Assembly: GCF_000622145.1 (NCBI RefSeq)
Contig: NZ_JHWH01000008.1
Coordinates: 62,001-126,000 of the forward strand
Length of the DNA stretch: 64,000 nt
Origin: Paracoccus yeei ATCC BAA-599
GTDB taxonomy: Bacteria; Pseudomonadota; Alphaproteobacteria; Rhodobacterales; Rhodobacteraceae
Direction of reading: 5' to 3'
In this document: one piece after another, positions 19,150 to 27,474 of the stretch
How the letters are laid out: each line of letters begins with the position of its first letter
Numbering within the stretch: position 1 is the first letter of the stretch
Program-made: the position numbers and the translations under genes
Notes under the pieces: model-generated
Seen by the model: only the letters and a program-made list of their open reading frames with translations
What the model was told of the DNA's origin: nothing
The model's database searches: none

Positions 19150-20088
19150 ATGAAAACCCTTGCTTACCTTGCCGGAGCGACCGCTCTGGCCGCGGCATTC
19201 TCCTCGCCCGCGTTCGCCCAGTCCGAATCCATGGCCGGCGCCAATGCCACCGGCATCACCGATGTCGCCGAGGCGCAGCGCGATCTGGAACGTGACGTGC
19301 GCGACGACTTCGCCCGCTCGGACGACGCCTATCGCTTTGGCACCCCGGACAGCCGTCAGGGCACCTTCGGTTCGGTCGCCCTGTCCTATGCCGGTGCGAC
19401 CGGTAACAGCGAAAACCAGGACTTCAGCCTGTCGGGCCGCCTGTCCCACAACCAGGGCCAGTTCTCGCAGTCGGTCGGCATCCTGCTTGAATACGGCGAC
19501 AACAACGCCGGCGAGAAGGACACCGAAAAGACCTACGTGATCTATGAAGGCATGTATAACATCAACGATCGCTTCTATGCCTTCGCTCTGGGCCGTCTGG
19601 CCACCGACGCGCTGGCCGACGATCCGATCAGCCTGTCGAGCGGGGAAACCTTCAGCTCGCTGGATGGCCGTCTGAAGCGCGACGCCTACTTCGGCGTTGG
19701 CCCGGGCTACCGGATCATCTCGAACGACACCACCGCATGGCGCATGCAGGCGGCCGTGGGTGTCCGCTACACCAAGGCCGTTGTCGCGACCCCCGATGAT
19801 ACCACAGTTGATCCGCTGGATGGCACCATCGCCTATGACTCCGATACCGATGTCGGCTATCTGATCTCGTCGCGGTTCTACCACCGGATCAACGACAACT
19901 TCTTCGTGACCAACGACACCGACTATCTGACCTCGGATGCCAACGACACGATCACGAACGAGCTTGGCCTGAACTTCAAGATGTCGGAAGCCTTCGCGAC
20001 CCGCGTGTCCTACAAGACCGAATACGTCTCGGACCGCGACATCCGCACCGACAACACGCTGGGCGTGTCGCTGGTTTACGGCTTCTAA
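19150..20088 (+). CDS. DUF481 (YdiY-like) outer membrane beta-barrel protein
   Basis: 312 residues. The start is the ATG behind AAGGA, giving a Sec signal (MKTLAYLAGATALAAAFSSPAFA-Q). The mature protein has alternating amphipathic strands and ends in phenylalanine (SLVYGF), as outer membrane barrels do. GSVALSYAGATGNSENQDFSL, YVIYEGMYNINDRFYAFALGR and ETFSSLDGRLKRDAYFGVGPGYR are typical DUF481 blocks. Very acidic extracellular-type segments are visible. Its role is unknown; related proteins are often stress- or salt-induced. A strong terminator follows. Confidence 0.85.
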   Translation: MKTLAYLAGATALAAAFSSPAFAQSESMAGANATGITDVAEAQRDLERDVRDDFARSDDAYRFGTPDSRQGTFGSVALSYAGATGNSENQDFSLSGRLSHNQGQFSQSVGILLEYGDNNAGEKDTEKTYVIYEGMYNINDRFYAFALGRLATDALADDPISLSSGETFSSLDGRLKRDAYFGVGPGYRIISNDTTAWRMQAAVGVRYTKAVVATPDDTTVDPLDGTIAYDSDTDVGYLISSRFYHRINDNFFVTNDTDYLTSDANDTITNELGLNFKMSEAFATRVSYKTEYVSDRDIRTDNTLGVSLVYGF

Positions 20089-20110
20089 GGCCGAACCCTC
20101 TCTCTCTCGC

Positions 20111-20271
20111 AAAACATTCGGGGCGGCCTTCGGGCCGTCCCTTTTCGTTGGCGGGCTTGGGAAAGTGGCGGGAACCGCAGCGACCGTGGCAGCGCTAGTT
20201 TCCCCGAAAGCCTGGATGTCCAGGTGGGAGCCAGATAACGAGGCCAGGGCCCCGACAGAGCCGGCCCCCTC
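20111..20271 (-). ncRNA. Candidate structured small RNA, possibly 6S-like
   Basis: On the minus strand a perfect TATAAT (20278-20283) is followed 150-160 bases later by the strong hairpin at 20120-20141 and a T run, so a transcript of about 161 nt is predicted. Bases near its start (GTCGGGGCCCTGG) can pair imperfectly with bases near its 3' part (CCCAAGCCCGCCAAC), giving a long closing stem around a central open region with an internal CCTGGA/TCCAGG hairpin. Length and shape resemble alphaproteobacterial 6S RNA. No plausible protein is encoded, and the -35 element is weak (TGTGGC). This is inference by eye. Confidence 0.35.
20120..20145. terminator. Bidirectional terminator after the DUF481 gene
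   Basis: Nine-base stem GGGGCGGCC / GGCCGTCCC with a TTCG tetraloop (20120-20141, one G-T pair) and TTTT on the plus side. On the minus side it is followed by GAATGTTTTG, so it could also end the candidate small RNA running the other way. Confidence 0.85.
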
Positions 20272-20419
20272 GGTGAAATTATAGGCCAGTGGAAAAAGAG
20301 GCCACACACGAGAAGAGCAGAAACCCGCCACCGCGCAAGATAGGGTCCGACAGGGCCGGGTGCAAGATCCGAAGGGCGTGGGGTTGATTGATGTTCGCCT
20401 TTGGTTCATGGTTGCCGGC

Positions 20420-20914
20420 ATGAGCGCCTTGCCCCAGCAACCCCCATCGGCCGAGACGGTAACCGAGGATATCCTGCCCGCCCGGCCGGGCCAGCGGCTG
20501 ACGCGCGGCGTCACGCGGATGCTGACGACGATGGGCCATGCCGCGCTGTCGGAATTCGTGCCGACCGGGGGGCTGCGGGTCGATGTCATCTCGATCTCGC
20601 CCAAGGGCGAGATCTGGGTGGTCGAATGCAAAAGCTGCCGCGCCGATTTCATCTCGGACCGCAAGTGGCAGGGCTATCTGGAATTCTGCGACCGCTTTTT
20701 CTGGGCGGTGGACTGCGATTTTCCCGACGAACTGCTGCCCGAGGGATCGGGCCTGATCCGGGCCGACAGCTGGGGGGCGGAACTGCTGCGCATGGCGCCC
20801 GAGACGCGGCTGGCCGGCGCTCGGCGCAGCAGGCTGCTGCGCGACATCGCGCGGGTTTCGACCCAGCGGCTGCTGGCCGTCACCGACCCGATGGGGGTCA
20901 GCGGCGCTTCTTAG
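20420..20914 (+). CDS. mmcB: MmcB family DNA repair protein
   Basis: 164 residues from the ATG at 20420; earlier in-frame ATGs (20360, 20408) are possible, and no start has a clear ribosome site. MmcB proteins have a PD-(D/E)xK nuclease-like fold: here D55 in RVDVISIS and E69-x-K71 in WVVECKS, then CRADFISDRKWQGYLEFCDRFFWAVD. The family is named for mitomycin C sensitivity in Caulobacter. The 3' end overlaps the convergent small acidic gene by 17 bases. Confidence 0.85.
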   Translation: MSALPQQPPSAETVTEDILPARPGQRLTRGVTRMLTTMGHAALSEFVPTGGLRVDVISISPKGEIWVVECKSCRADFISDRKWQGYLEFCDRFFWAVDCDFPDELLPEGSGLIRADSWGAELLRMAPETRLAGARRSRLLRDIARVSTQRLLAVTDPMGVSGAS

Positions 20915-21119
20915 GCTTGCCGCCCGGCGAGGGGCTGCCGATGCTGCGCGCGGCCTCGGCTGCGGCCATCAATTCCTCGGCGATCTCTTCGGCCTCATCG
21001 GGGTCGAAGTCCAGCGGCAGGTCCACGCCCTCGCCTTCGACATAGATGCGCACCATGCCCTTGTCGGTGGGTCCGATCTGCAGGTTCGCGGCAATGTCGC
21101 TTTCGCTGTTGATGCCCAT
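20898..21119 (-). CDS. Small acidic conserved protein (possibly DUF6324)
   Basis: 73 residues, acidic in the middle (DFDPDEAEEIAEELMAAAEAARS) and basic at the end (GGKPKKRR). The N-terminus MGINSESDIAANLQIGP followed by MVRIYVEGEGVDLPLDFDPDEAEEIAEEL looks conserved in Rhodobacterales; I associate it with DUF6324 but cannot check. ATG start with AAAGGGCC upstream as a weak ribosome site. Function unknown. Confidence 0.7.
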   Translation of the reverse strand: MGINSESDIAANLQIGPTDKGMVRIYVEGEGVDLPLDFDPDEAEEIAEELMAAAEAARSIGSPSPGGKPKKRR

Positions 21120-21594
21120 GGTCGGCCCTTTCCTGTGATCCGAAGGCCTGATTAACGCGGGCGTCGTTTTCCGGCAAGACAGCGCGGTTTTCGGGGCTGT
21201 GCTGTTGACGAGGCGCTAGCTTTCGCCATTCCTCTTGAGGACGTTGACGTGGTCTGCCAGTCGGTCGACTAGCGCGACAGGGGTCTTTTCGGTGTCGGCC
21301 GGCCCAAAGGCAATGATAGTCTCGCGCCGCTCGATCCACTCGCACCGGTCCAGTCCCAGAACCTGCACTTTATCGAGCTTCGGGATTGCCGCAAAGTCGA
21401 AGCTTTCCGGGCTTCTAATGGCCGAGCTGCAGACCTTCCTGTGCAATGGCGTGACGTAGGGACGCTGAGCCAGAGCCGAGATCGGCGGCGTCAGCAGGAC
21501 GTGCTGATCCTGAAGGATTGCCAAACCTGTTTCATGTGCGAACTCTTTGCCCGAGCCCGCACGGCATGACGGATCAACGCAGAAGGAGAGGCAG
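21120..21594. other. 475-base gap with a transposase remnant and otherwise no gene
   Basis: Apart from the IstB remnant at 21216-21413, I see no intact coding region. The last 100 bases carry the ribosome site of the cupin gene (GAAGGAGAGG). The area looks like the scar of an old insertion: broken IS21-type sequence here and a broken rhodanese gene 500 bases further on. Confidence 0.5.
21216..21413 (-). pseudogene. istB: IS21-family IstB helper ATPase remnant
   Basis: About 65 residues match the centre of IstB: SPESFDFAAIPKLDKVQVL, then DRCEWIERRETIIAFGP, where intact proteins continue GxSGTGKTHVALGLG. Here the Walker A loop is ruined (GPADTEKT), the reading ends soon after at a stop, and no N-terminal part, transposase (IstA) or terminal repeat is visible. 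It is a decayed internal fragment, not a working element. Confidence 0.7.
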
Positions 21595-22086
21595 ATGCCC
21601 CACGACCACGACCATGACGACGCCCCGCGCTGGAAATACGACGGCGTGCGGGTCATCAAGGGCGACCGGCTGGACGCCAACACCGCGCAGACGCCGGGCA
21701 TGTTCCGGCAGGCCGCGATCAACCACGCCCGGGTCGGCGCGCAGCGGATCTGGGCCGGCACCGTCGCGATCCAGCCCGACGCGAAGACCGGCGTGCACCA
21801 CCACGGCCCGCTGGAAAGCGTGATCTATGTCGTGCGCGGCAAGGCGCGGCTGCGCTGGGGCGAGCGGCTGGAGTTTGTCGCCGAGGCCGGGCCCGGCGAT
21901 TTCATCTATGTCCCGCCCTATGTCCCGCATCAGGAGATCAATGCCGATCCCGAGCAGGTGCTGGAATGCGTGCTGGTCCGCTCGGACAACGAGGCGGTGG
22001 TGGTCAACATCACCGATGTCGATCCGGTCGAGCCGCCGGAATCCGTCTATTGGATTGACCCGATCCACGCCGCCCCGAAAGCCTGA
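21595..22086 (+). CDS. Cupin-domain protein
   Basis: 163 residues from the ATG behind GGAGAGG. A His/Asp-rich start (MPHDHDHDDAP) precedes a single cupin barrel (about 45-140) with the metal-type motif GVHHHGPLESVIYVVRGKAR and PGDFIYVPPYVPHQEINAD, so a mononuclear metal site is likely. The C-terminus ESVYWIDPIH is unassigned. It is probably cytoplasmic. The ruined rhodanese gene directly downstream (10 bases away, with its own AAGGAG) was once its operon partner. Confidence 0.8.
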   Translation: MPHDHDHDDAPRWKYDGVRVIKGDRLDANTAQTPGMFRQAAINHARVGAQRIWAGTVAIQPDAKTGVHHHGPLESVIYVVRGKARLRWGERLEFVAEAGPGDFIYVPPYVPHQEINADPEQVLECVLVRSDNEAVVVNITDVDPVEPPESVYWIDPIHAAPKA

Positions 22087-22096
22087 AGGAGCAACC

Positions 22097-22203
22097 ATGT
22101 CCACCCGCATTTCCGCCGCCGACCTGCCCGCCGATCTGGCCGGTTGCTGATCGATGTCCGCGCCCCCAAGGGCCGGGCCGAGAACGGCGAGATCGTCGGT
22201 CAC
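22097..22203 (+). pseudogene. Rhodanese-like gene, frameshifted and truncated
   Basis: Begins with a good ribosome site (AAGGAGCAACC) and ATG, reading MSTRISAADLPADLAG, then hits TGA at 22148-22150. A shift of frame at that point restores LLIDVRAPKGRAENGEIVGH, the start of a rhodanese domain. After about 22203 the similarity stops and unrelated sequence follows, so the catalytic-cysteine half is gone. This suggests a deletion or insertion junction near 22200, just ahead of the SLC13 permease. Confidence 0.65.
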
Positions 22204-22425
22204 TGTCTCGGATCCGGCAGTCCAGACGCAGCGAAGCGGCCCTGCCGCAAGCATGGCAATCCTTGCCTGCCTCAGGACAGCAGCATCGGGGTTATTCCCG
22301 GCGGGTCGCTTGACGCCCGGGGCCTTGCCGCCGAAGGTCGACGCGGCCCCGTGATGCGTGCTGCCGATCCCCGATGCGCGATGCGGACAGGGGGCTGAAA
22401 CGACAGCTCTTCGAAAGGCGGGAAG

Positions 22426-24255
22426 ATGGCGACGGAATTGCTGGTTGTCCTGACGCTGCTGGCTGCGGCGATTGCGATGTTCGCCCTCAACCGGCCCCGG
22501 ATGGACGTGGTCGCGATCCTGGCCCTGGTGGCGCTGCCGCTGACCGGCATCATCACCCTTGACGAGGCGCTGGCCGGCTTCAGCGACCCCAACATCATCC
22601 TGATCGCGGCGCTTTTCGTTCTGGGCGAGGCGCTTGTGCGAACGGGCGTCGCGCAACGGACCGGCGATCTGCTGGTGCGCCATGCCGGTGCGTCCGAGGT
22701 GCGGCTGATCGTGCTGCTGATGGTCGCCGTCGCAGGGATCGGCGCATTCATGAGCTCGACCGGCGTGGTCGCGATCTTCATCCCCATCGTGCTGCGGATC
22801 GCGACCACCATCGGGGCGGCCCCCGGACGGCTGATGATGCCGCTGAGCGCGGCGGCCCTGATCAGCGGGATGATGACGCTGGTTGCCACCGCCCCGAACC
22901 TGGTCCTCGACAGCCTGCTCCGGCGCGAGGGGTACCAGGGCTTCGGCTTTTTCGACTTCACGCCGTTCGGGCTGCCGGTCCTGCTGCTGGGGATCGGCTA
23001 CATGCTGGTCGCCCGGCGCTGGCTTGCCGCCGAAAGTCCGGCCGCGGACAATCGCCGGCCCAGGCTTGCCGACTGGATTGCCAGCTATGGCCTGGCCGGG
23101 CGCGAGTTTCGCCTGCATCTGTCGGCCCGGTCTGTCCTGGTCGGCAAGCGGCTGGATCAGCTGGATCTTCGCGGAACGGCGGGGATCAACATCCTGGGGA
23201 TCGAGCGCTCGACCCCCTATGGCCGGCGGCTGGTCCAGCCGCACGCCGACACCGTCCTGCAAGCCGAAGACGTCCTGTTCCTGGACGTATTCGGCGACCG
23301 CACGGATATCGAGGCCTTCTGCCAAAGCCATGGGCTGCACCGCCTGCCCATTTCGGGCCACTACTTCACCGACCAGGCGCAAGAGATCGGCATGGCCGAA
23401 CTGATCGTGCCGCCCGGCTCGCCGCTTGTCGGCAGAAGCATCGCGCAGTCGCGGTTCCGCTCGGTCCACGGCCTTGCCGTCGTCGGTCTGCGCCGGGACA
23501 ATCAGCCGGTCGGCGGTGTCGATGCGCAGACCGTGCTGCGCGGCGGCGACGTGCTTTTGTCGGTCGGTCCCTGGAGCCGGATCCGGCAGGTGCATCAGGC
23601 CCGCGATCTGGTCGTGCTCGCCCTGCCGGGAGAGGTGGACGAATTGCTCGAGGCGCCTTTCCGGGCCGTTCCCGCCGTCGCCATCCTGGCCTTGGTGGTC
23701 GCGATGATGATCACCGGCCTGGTGCCCAATGTGCTGGCGGCGCTGATCGGCTGCCTTCTGATGGGGCTTTTCGGCTGTGTCGACATGGCCTCGGCCTATC
23801 GGTCGATCCACTGGCAAAGCCTCGTCCTGATCGTCGGCATGCTGCCGTTCTCGCTGGCGCTTCAAAAGACGGGCGGGGTCGAACTGGCGGCCGAGACGCT
23901 CCGCACCCTGGTCGGCGATGCGACGCCCCGGGCCGCGCTGGCCGTGATCTTCGTGACCACGGCGGTCCTGGGCCTGTTCATCTCGAACACCGCGACGGCG
24001 GTCTTGATGGGACCGATCGCGCTGGCGCTGGCGTCCGATCTTGGGGTGTCGCCCTATCCCTTCGCGATGACCGTGGCGCTGGCGGCCTCGGCCGCCTTCC
24101 TGACGCCTGTGTCTTCGCCGGTCAACACCCTGGTCGTGGGGCCGGGGGGCTACAGGTTCTGGGACTTCACACGGATCGGCCTGCCGCTGGTCGCCATCGT
24201 CCTGATCGTCGCGGTCGGGCTGGTGCCGGTGATCTTCCCGTTCCATTCAGGATGA
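22426..24255 (+). CDS. SLC13-family (DASS) permease with two TrkA-C/RCK_C domains
   Basis: 609-residue inner-membrane transporter of the divalent anion:sodium symporter group, likely carrying a dicarboxylate, sulfate or similar anion. Membrane helices occupy about residues 1-205 and 410-609, with NRPRMDVVAILALVALPLTG at the start and LFISNTATAVLMGPIALALA and FLTPVSSPVNTLVVGPGGY near the end. Between them are two cytoplasmic RCK_C modules (about 222-300 and 310-390; VGKRLDQLDLRGTAGINILGI and VGRSIAQSRFRSVHGLAVVGL). ATG start behind GGCGGGAAG. Convergent with the LysR gene. Confidence 0.88.
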   Translation: MATELLVVLTLLAAAIAMFALNRPRMDVVAILALVALPLTGIITLDEALAGFSDPNIILIAALFVLGEALVRTGVAQRTGDLLVRHAGASEVRLIVLLMVAVAGIGAFMSSTGVVAIFIPIVLRIATTIGAAPGRLMMPLSAAALISGMMTLVATAPNLVLDSLLRREGYQGFGFFDFTPFGLPVLLLGIGYMLVARRWLAAESPAADNRRPRLADWIASYGLAGREFRLHLSARSVLVGKRLDQLDLRGTAGINILGIERSTPYGRRLVQPHADTVLQAEDVLFLDVFGDRTDIEAFCQSHGLHRLPISGHYFTDQAQEIGMAELIVPPGSPLVGRSIAQSRFRSVHGLAVVGLRRDNQPVGGVDAQTVLRGGDVLLSVGPWSRIRQVHQARDLVVLALPGEVDELLEAPFRAVPAVAILALVVAMMITGLVPNVLAALIGCLLMGLFGCVDMASAYRSIHWQSLVLIVGMLPFSLALQKTGGVELAAETLRTLVGDATPRAALAVIFVTTAVLGLFISNTATAVLMGPIALALASDLGVSPYPFAMTVALAASAAFLTPVSSPVNTLVVGPGGYRFWDFTRIGLPLVAIVLIVAVGLVPVIFPFHSG

Positions 24256-24358
24256 GCTGAAAATATTGTCCCCGTTGCAAAGCCAAGTCGAACAGATGGC
24301 GCAGCCTACCAGTGATCGTGCCCAACTCACCGCGCCGACGGTGCCCACGTCACCATGG

Positions 24359-25264
24359 TCAGGCGCCATGCCATTCATTCACGAGCATTTCCCGGAAGCG
24401 AACGGCAGAGGGTGAAAAGCGCGCGCCTCGCCGCTCGACGATGCCGATGGACCGGGTGACCACCGGGTCGACAAGCTTGACGGTTGCAATAAGCGGGTGT
24501 TCCCGCTGCGGGGTCGCCAGTTGGGGCAGGACGGAAATGCCCAAGCCCGCCTCGACCAGGCCAAGTGAGGTGGACAGGTGGTTCACCTCGTAGAACCAGT
24601 TCAGGTCAAGCTGCTGATCTGCCATCGCCAGGGCGCGATCCAGGACGGCCCTGTTGCCGGACTTTTTCGACACACCGATCAGGGGATGGCCCTGAAGCGC
24701 GGACCAGGGCAATGACGACGTTGCCGCCAGGGGATGATCGCGCCGGCAGGCCAGGACGAAGGGATCCTCGATCAGGGGGGTGAACTTCAGGTCGTCGCGC
24801 ACGGCGCCGATGATGTTGATCCCGAACTCGACCTCTCCGTTTGCCACGGCGTCCAGCCCTTCGTTTGCCGACAGGTCCATGATCCTGAACCGGATGCCGG
24901 GGAAGCGCTTGTTGAAGGCCTCGATCACGCGCGGCAGGAAATAGAAGGCGGCCGTCGGCAGGGATGCCAGCGTCACCTGGGCGCGGTGCCGGCCGCCCAG
25001 GTCCGAAATCGACAGGATCGACTCCTCGAACTCGTCGACCAGGCGCCTGACCAGGGGCATCAGTTCCCGCCCGATCTGCGTGGGTGCGACCCGCCTGGTC
25101 GTGCGCTCGATCAACTGCGCGCCAACCGCTTCCTCGAAGGCCTTGATCCGGCGCGACAGGGCGGGTGTCGACAGGTTCAGGTGCTTCGCCGCCTCGTTGA
25201 AGGACGAAAACTCCAGCACCGCCAGAAAGGCGCGCAGATCCAGGAATTCGAAATTGTTCCTCAT
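24359..25264 (-). CDS. LysR-family transcriptional regulator
   Basis: 301 residues from the ATG at 25264, which gives the normal LysR N-terminus (EFLDLRAFLAVLEFSSFNEAAKHLNLSTPALSRRIKAFEEAVG, helix-turn-helix at about 20-45). The effector domain spans about 95-295. It is divergent from the PrpF-family gene with 100 AT-rich bases between, the classic layout for a LysR controlling its neighbour, so it probably senses an intermediate or substrate of the PrpF/tricarboxylate module. Confidence 0.92.
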   Translation of the reverse strand: MRNNFEFLDLRAFLAVLEFSSFNEAAKHLNLSTPALSRRIKAFEEAVGAQLIERTTRRVAPTQIGRELMPLVRRLVDEFEESILSISDLGGRHRAQVTLASLPTAAFYFLPRVIEAFNKRFPGIRFRIMDLSANEGLDAVANGEVEFGINIIGAVRDDLKFTPLIEDPFVLACRRDHPLAATSSLPWSALQGHPLIGVSKKSGNRAVLDRALAMADQQLDLNWFYEVNHLSTSLGLVEAGLGISVLPQLATPQREHPLIATVKLVDPVVTRSIGIVERRGARFSPSAVRFREMLVNEWHGA

Positions 25265-25364
25265 TCCGCAATAATATCGAAATTCTTTGCAATTCACAAC
25301 ACAGTCCGTTTGGCGCATTTGCTTGTCTTGGAGGCGGCGCGACTTGCCGCAGAGGAGAATCATC

Positions 25365-26438
25365 GTGGACGATCAGATTCGCATCCCTTGCGTCATGATG
25401 CGCGGCGGCACCTCGAAGGGGCCGTTCTTCCTGCGCAGCGACCTGCCCAGCGATCCCGCGCAGCGCGACGCCCTGCTGGTCGAAATCATGGGATCGGGCC
25501 ATCCGCTGCAGATCGACGGCATCGGCGGGGGCAGCACGCTCAGCTCCAAGGTGGCGATCGTCGGGCCGGCGACGCGCGAGGGTGCGGATGTCGATTACCT
25601 GTTCGCGCAGGTGAACGTGCTGGAACGCATCGTGGACACCGGGCCGAACTGCGGCAACATGCTGTCCGCCGTGGGTGCCTTTGCCATCGAACAGGGTCTT
25701 GTGACCGCCCAGTCCGGCGAAACCCGCGTCAAGGTTCACAACGTCAATACCGGCAAGATCATCGAGGCGCGCATCCAGACCCCCGGGGGCGAGTTGCGCT
25801 ATCAGGGCGATGCCGCAATCGACGGGGTGCCCGGAACGGCCGCGCCGGTCTATCTGGCCTTCCTGGAGGCCATCGGCGCCAAGACCGGCATGATGCTGCC
25901 GTCGGGCACGCCTCAGGAGGTGATCGACGGCATCCCCGTGTCGCTGATCGACGGGGCGACGCCGGTGATGATCGCGCGGGCGGAAAACTTTGGCCTGACG
26001 GGGTCGGAAAGCGCCATTGCCCTGGATGGCAACGCGCCCTTCATGGCGCAGCTCGAGGAGCTCAGGATCGAGGCCGGGCGCCGCATGGGCCTGGGCGACG
26101 TTCGCGCGTCGGTCCTGCCCAAGCCGGTGCTGATCGGCGCGCCCTGCAACGGCGGCAGCCTGGCCGTGCGCTACTTCACGCCCCATGCCTGCCATACCTC
26201 GCTTGCGACGACGGGCGCGGTATCGGTCGCGATCGCGGCGACCCTGCCTGACAGCATCGTGGGCGCCGCCTTGCCCGAACTGCGGTTCCCGGCGGATCTG
26301 ACCTTTGAACACCCGACGGGACGCATGGACGTGCGCGTCGAACTGGACGAAGCTGCGGGGAACAAGCCCGTCGTCTTCGTGACCCGGACCTGCCGCCGTC
26401 TGTTCGAGGGCTCGGCCCTGGTCCGCCGCAGGAACTGA
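25365..26438 (+). CDS. PrpF-family isomerase (4-oxalomesaconate tautomerase-like)
   Basis: 357 residues from a GTG behind AGAGGAGA. PrpF proteins share the diaminopimelate epimerase fold and isomerise unsaturated tricarboxylates such as methylaconitate or 4-oxalomesaconate. Visible family blocks are IPCVMMRGGTSKGPFFLRSDLP, GIGGGSTLSSKVAIV, and DTGPNCGNMLSAVGAFA with the catalytic-type cysteine (near residue 88); later PHACHTSLATTGAVSVA holds a second cysteine. The tricarboxylate transporter genes downstream suggest a tri- or dicarboxylate pathway. Exact substrate is not decided by sequence. Confidence 0.85.
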   Translation: MDDQIRIPCVMMRGGTSKGPFFLRSDLPSDPAQRDALLVEIMGSGHPLQIDGIGGGSTLSSKVAIVGPATREGADVDYLFAQVNVLERIVDTGPNCGNMLSAVGAFAIEQGLVTAQSGETRVKVHNVNTGKIIEARIQTPGGELRYQGDAAIDGVPGTAAPVYLAFLEAIGAKTGMMLPSGTPQEVIDGIPVSLIDGATPVMIARAENFGLTGSESAIALDGNAPFMAQLEELRIEAGRRMGLGDVRASVLPKPVLIGAPCNGGSLAVRYFTPHACHTSLATTGAVSVAIAATLPDSIVGAALPELRFPADLTFEHPTGRMDVRVELDEAAGNKPVVFVTRTCRRLFEGSALVRRRN

Positions 26439-26499
26439 CCTATCCCCCGCCGTGTCGAGGACGCGGGCGGGCCGCTTTACCCAAAGGGAGGAAGAACAC

Positions 26500-27471
26500 A
26501 TGCTTACGTTTACCCGCCGCGTCATGCTGGGCGTCACCGCAGCAACCCTGGCGCTGTCGACGCTGCCCGCGATGGCGCAGGACTATCCGTCGAAGCCCGT
26601 CACCATCGTGGTGTCCTATGCCGCCGGCGGCGGCACCGACGCCATCGCGCGGGTGTTCGCCGCGCGGCTGGAAAAGGCCATCGGCGGCCGCGTCATCGTC
26701 GAGAACCGCCCGGGCGCCGCGGCCAACATGGGCACCGACGTCGTCGCCAAGGCCGATCCCGACAGCTATACGCTGCTGATCGGCAACCAGGGGCCGATGG
26801 TCGTGAACCCGCATATCTTCAAGCTGCGCAACGACCCGGCCGAGACGCTGGACCCCATTGCCATGATCGCCGACGCGCAGCTGGTGGTCGTCGCGGGGCC
26901 CAGCCTTCAGGTCAATTCGATGCAGGAGCTGCTTGAGAAGGCCAAGCAGGACCAGCTGGTCTATGGCTCGGCCGGCAATGCCTCGGCCAGCCATGTCGCC
27001 ACGCTGCTGCTGGGCCAGATGGCCGGCATCAAGCTGAAGCACGTGCCCTACAAGGGCGCCGGCCCGGCGATCAACGACCTGCTGGGCGGCCATGTCGATT
27101 TCATGGTGACGACGGTTCCGTCGGTGATCGGGCTGGTCCAGGACGGCACGCTGAAGGCGCTGGCGGTGACCGGCAAGGAACGCTTCGAGGCGCTTCCCGA
27201 TGTGCCGACCGTCGCGGAATCGGGGCTGCCGGAATACAGCGCCTCGGCCTGGTACGGCCTGCTGGGTCCCAAGGGCCTGCCCGAGGACGTGCGCGCCAAG
27301 CTGGCCGCGGGTACCGAGGAAACGCTGCGCGACCCGGCTTTCATCGAAAGCCTGCAGAAGGACGGCGGCGTGCCGTCGCATCTGGTCGGTCAGGACTTCG
27401 CCGACTTCATGGCTGCCGAACGCGCCCGCTGGGGCGAGGTCGTCAAGGCCGCCGACATCAAGGTGGAATAA
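26500..27471 (+). CDS. tctC: Tripartite tricarboxylate transporter binding protein (TctC/Bug family)
   Basis: 323-residue periplasmic receptor. ATG behind AGGGAGGAAG; signal peptide ends PAMA-Q at residue 26. Bug-family blocks are YPSKPVTIVVSYAAGGGTDAIAR, VIVENRPGAAANMGTDVVAKADPDSYTLLI, KHVPYKGAGPAINDLLGGHVDFM and LPDVPTVAESGLPEY. Followed directly by the tctB remnant and tctA. With PrpF upstream, it probably binds a polycarboxylate. Confidence 0.92.
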   Translation: MLTFTRRVMLGVTAATLALSTLPAMAQDYPSKPVTIVVSYAAGGGTDAIARVFAARLEKAIGGRVIVENRPGAAANMGTDVVAKADPDSYTLLIGNQGPMVVNPHIFKLRNDPAETLDPIAMIADAQLVVVAGPSLQVNSMQELLEKAKQDQLVYGSAGNASASHVATLLLGQMAGIKLKHVPYKGAGPAINDLLGGHVDFMVTTVPSVIGLVQDGTLKALAVTGKERFEALPDVPTVAESGLPEYSASAWYGLLGPKGLPEDVRAKLAAGTEETLRDPAFIESLQKDGGVPSHLVGQDFADFMAAERARWGEVVKAADIKVE

Positions 27472-27474
27472 GCC

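Noticed and set aside
21574..24246. 890-codon minus-strand frame opposite the SLC13 permease and cupin genes
   Set aside because: Its composition (His, Gln, Arg, Asp repeats) is that of a shadow frame, and the plus strand carries recognisable proteins throughout.
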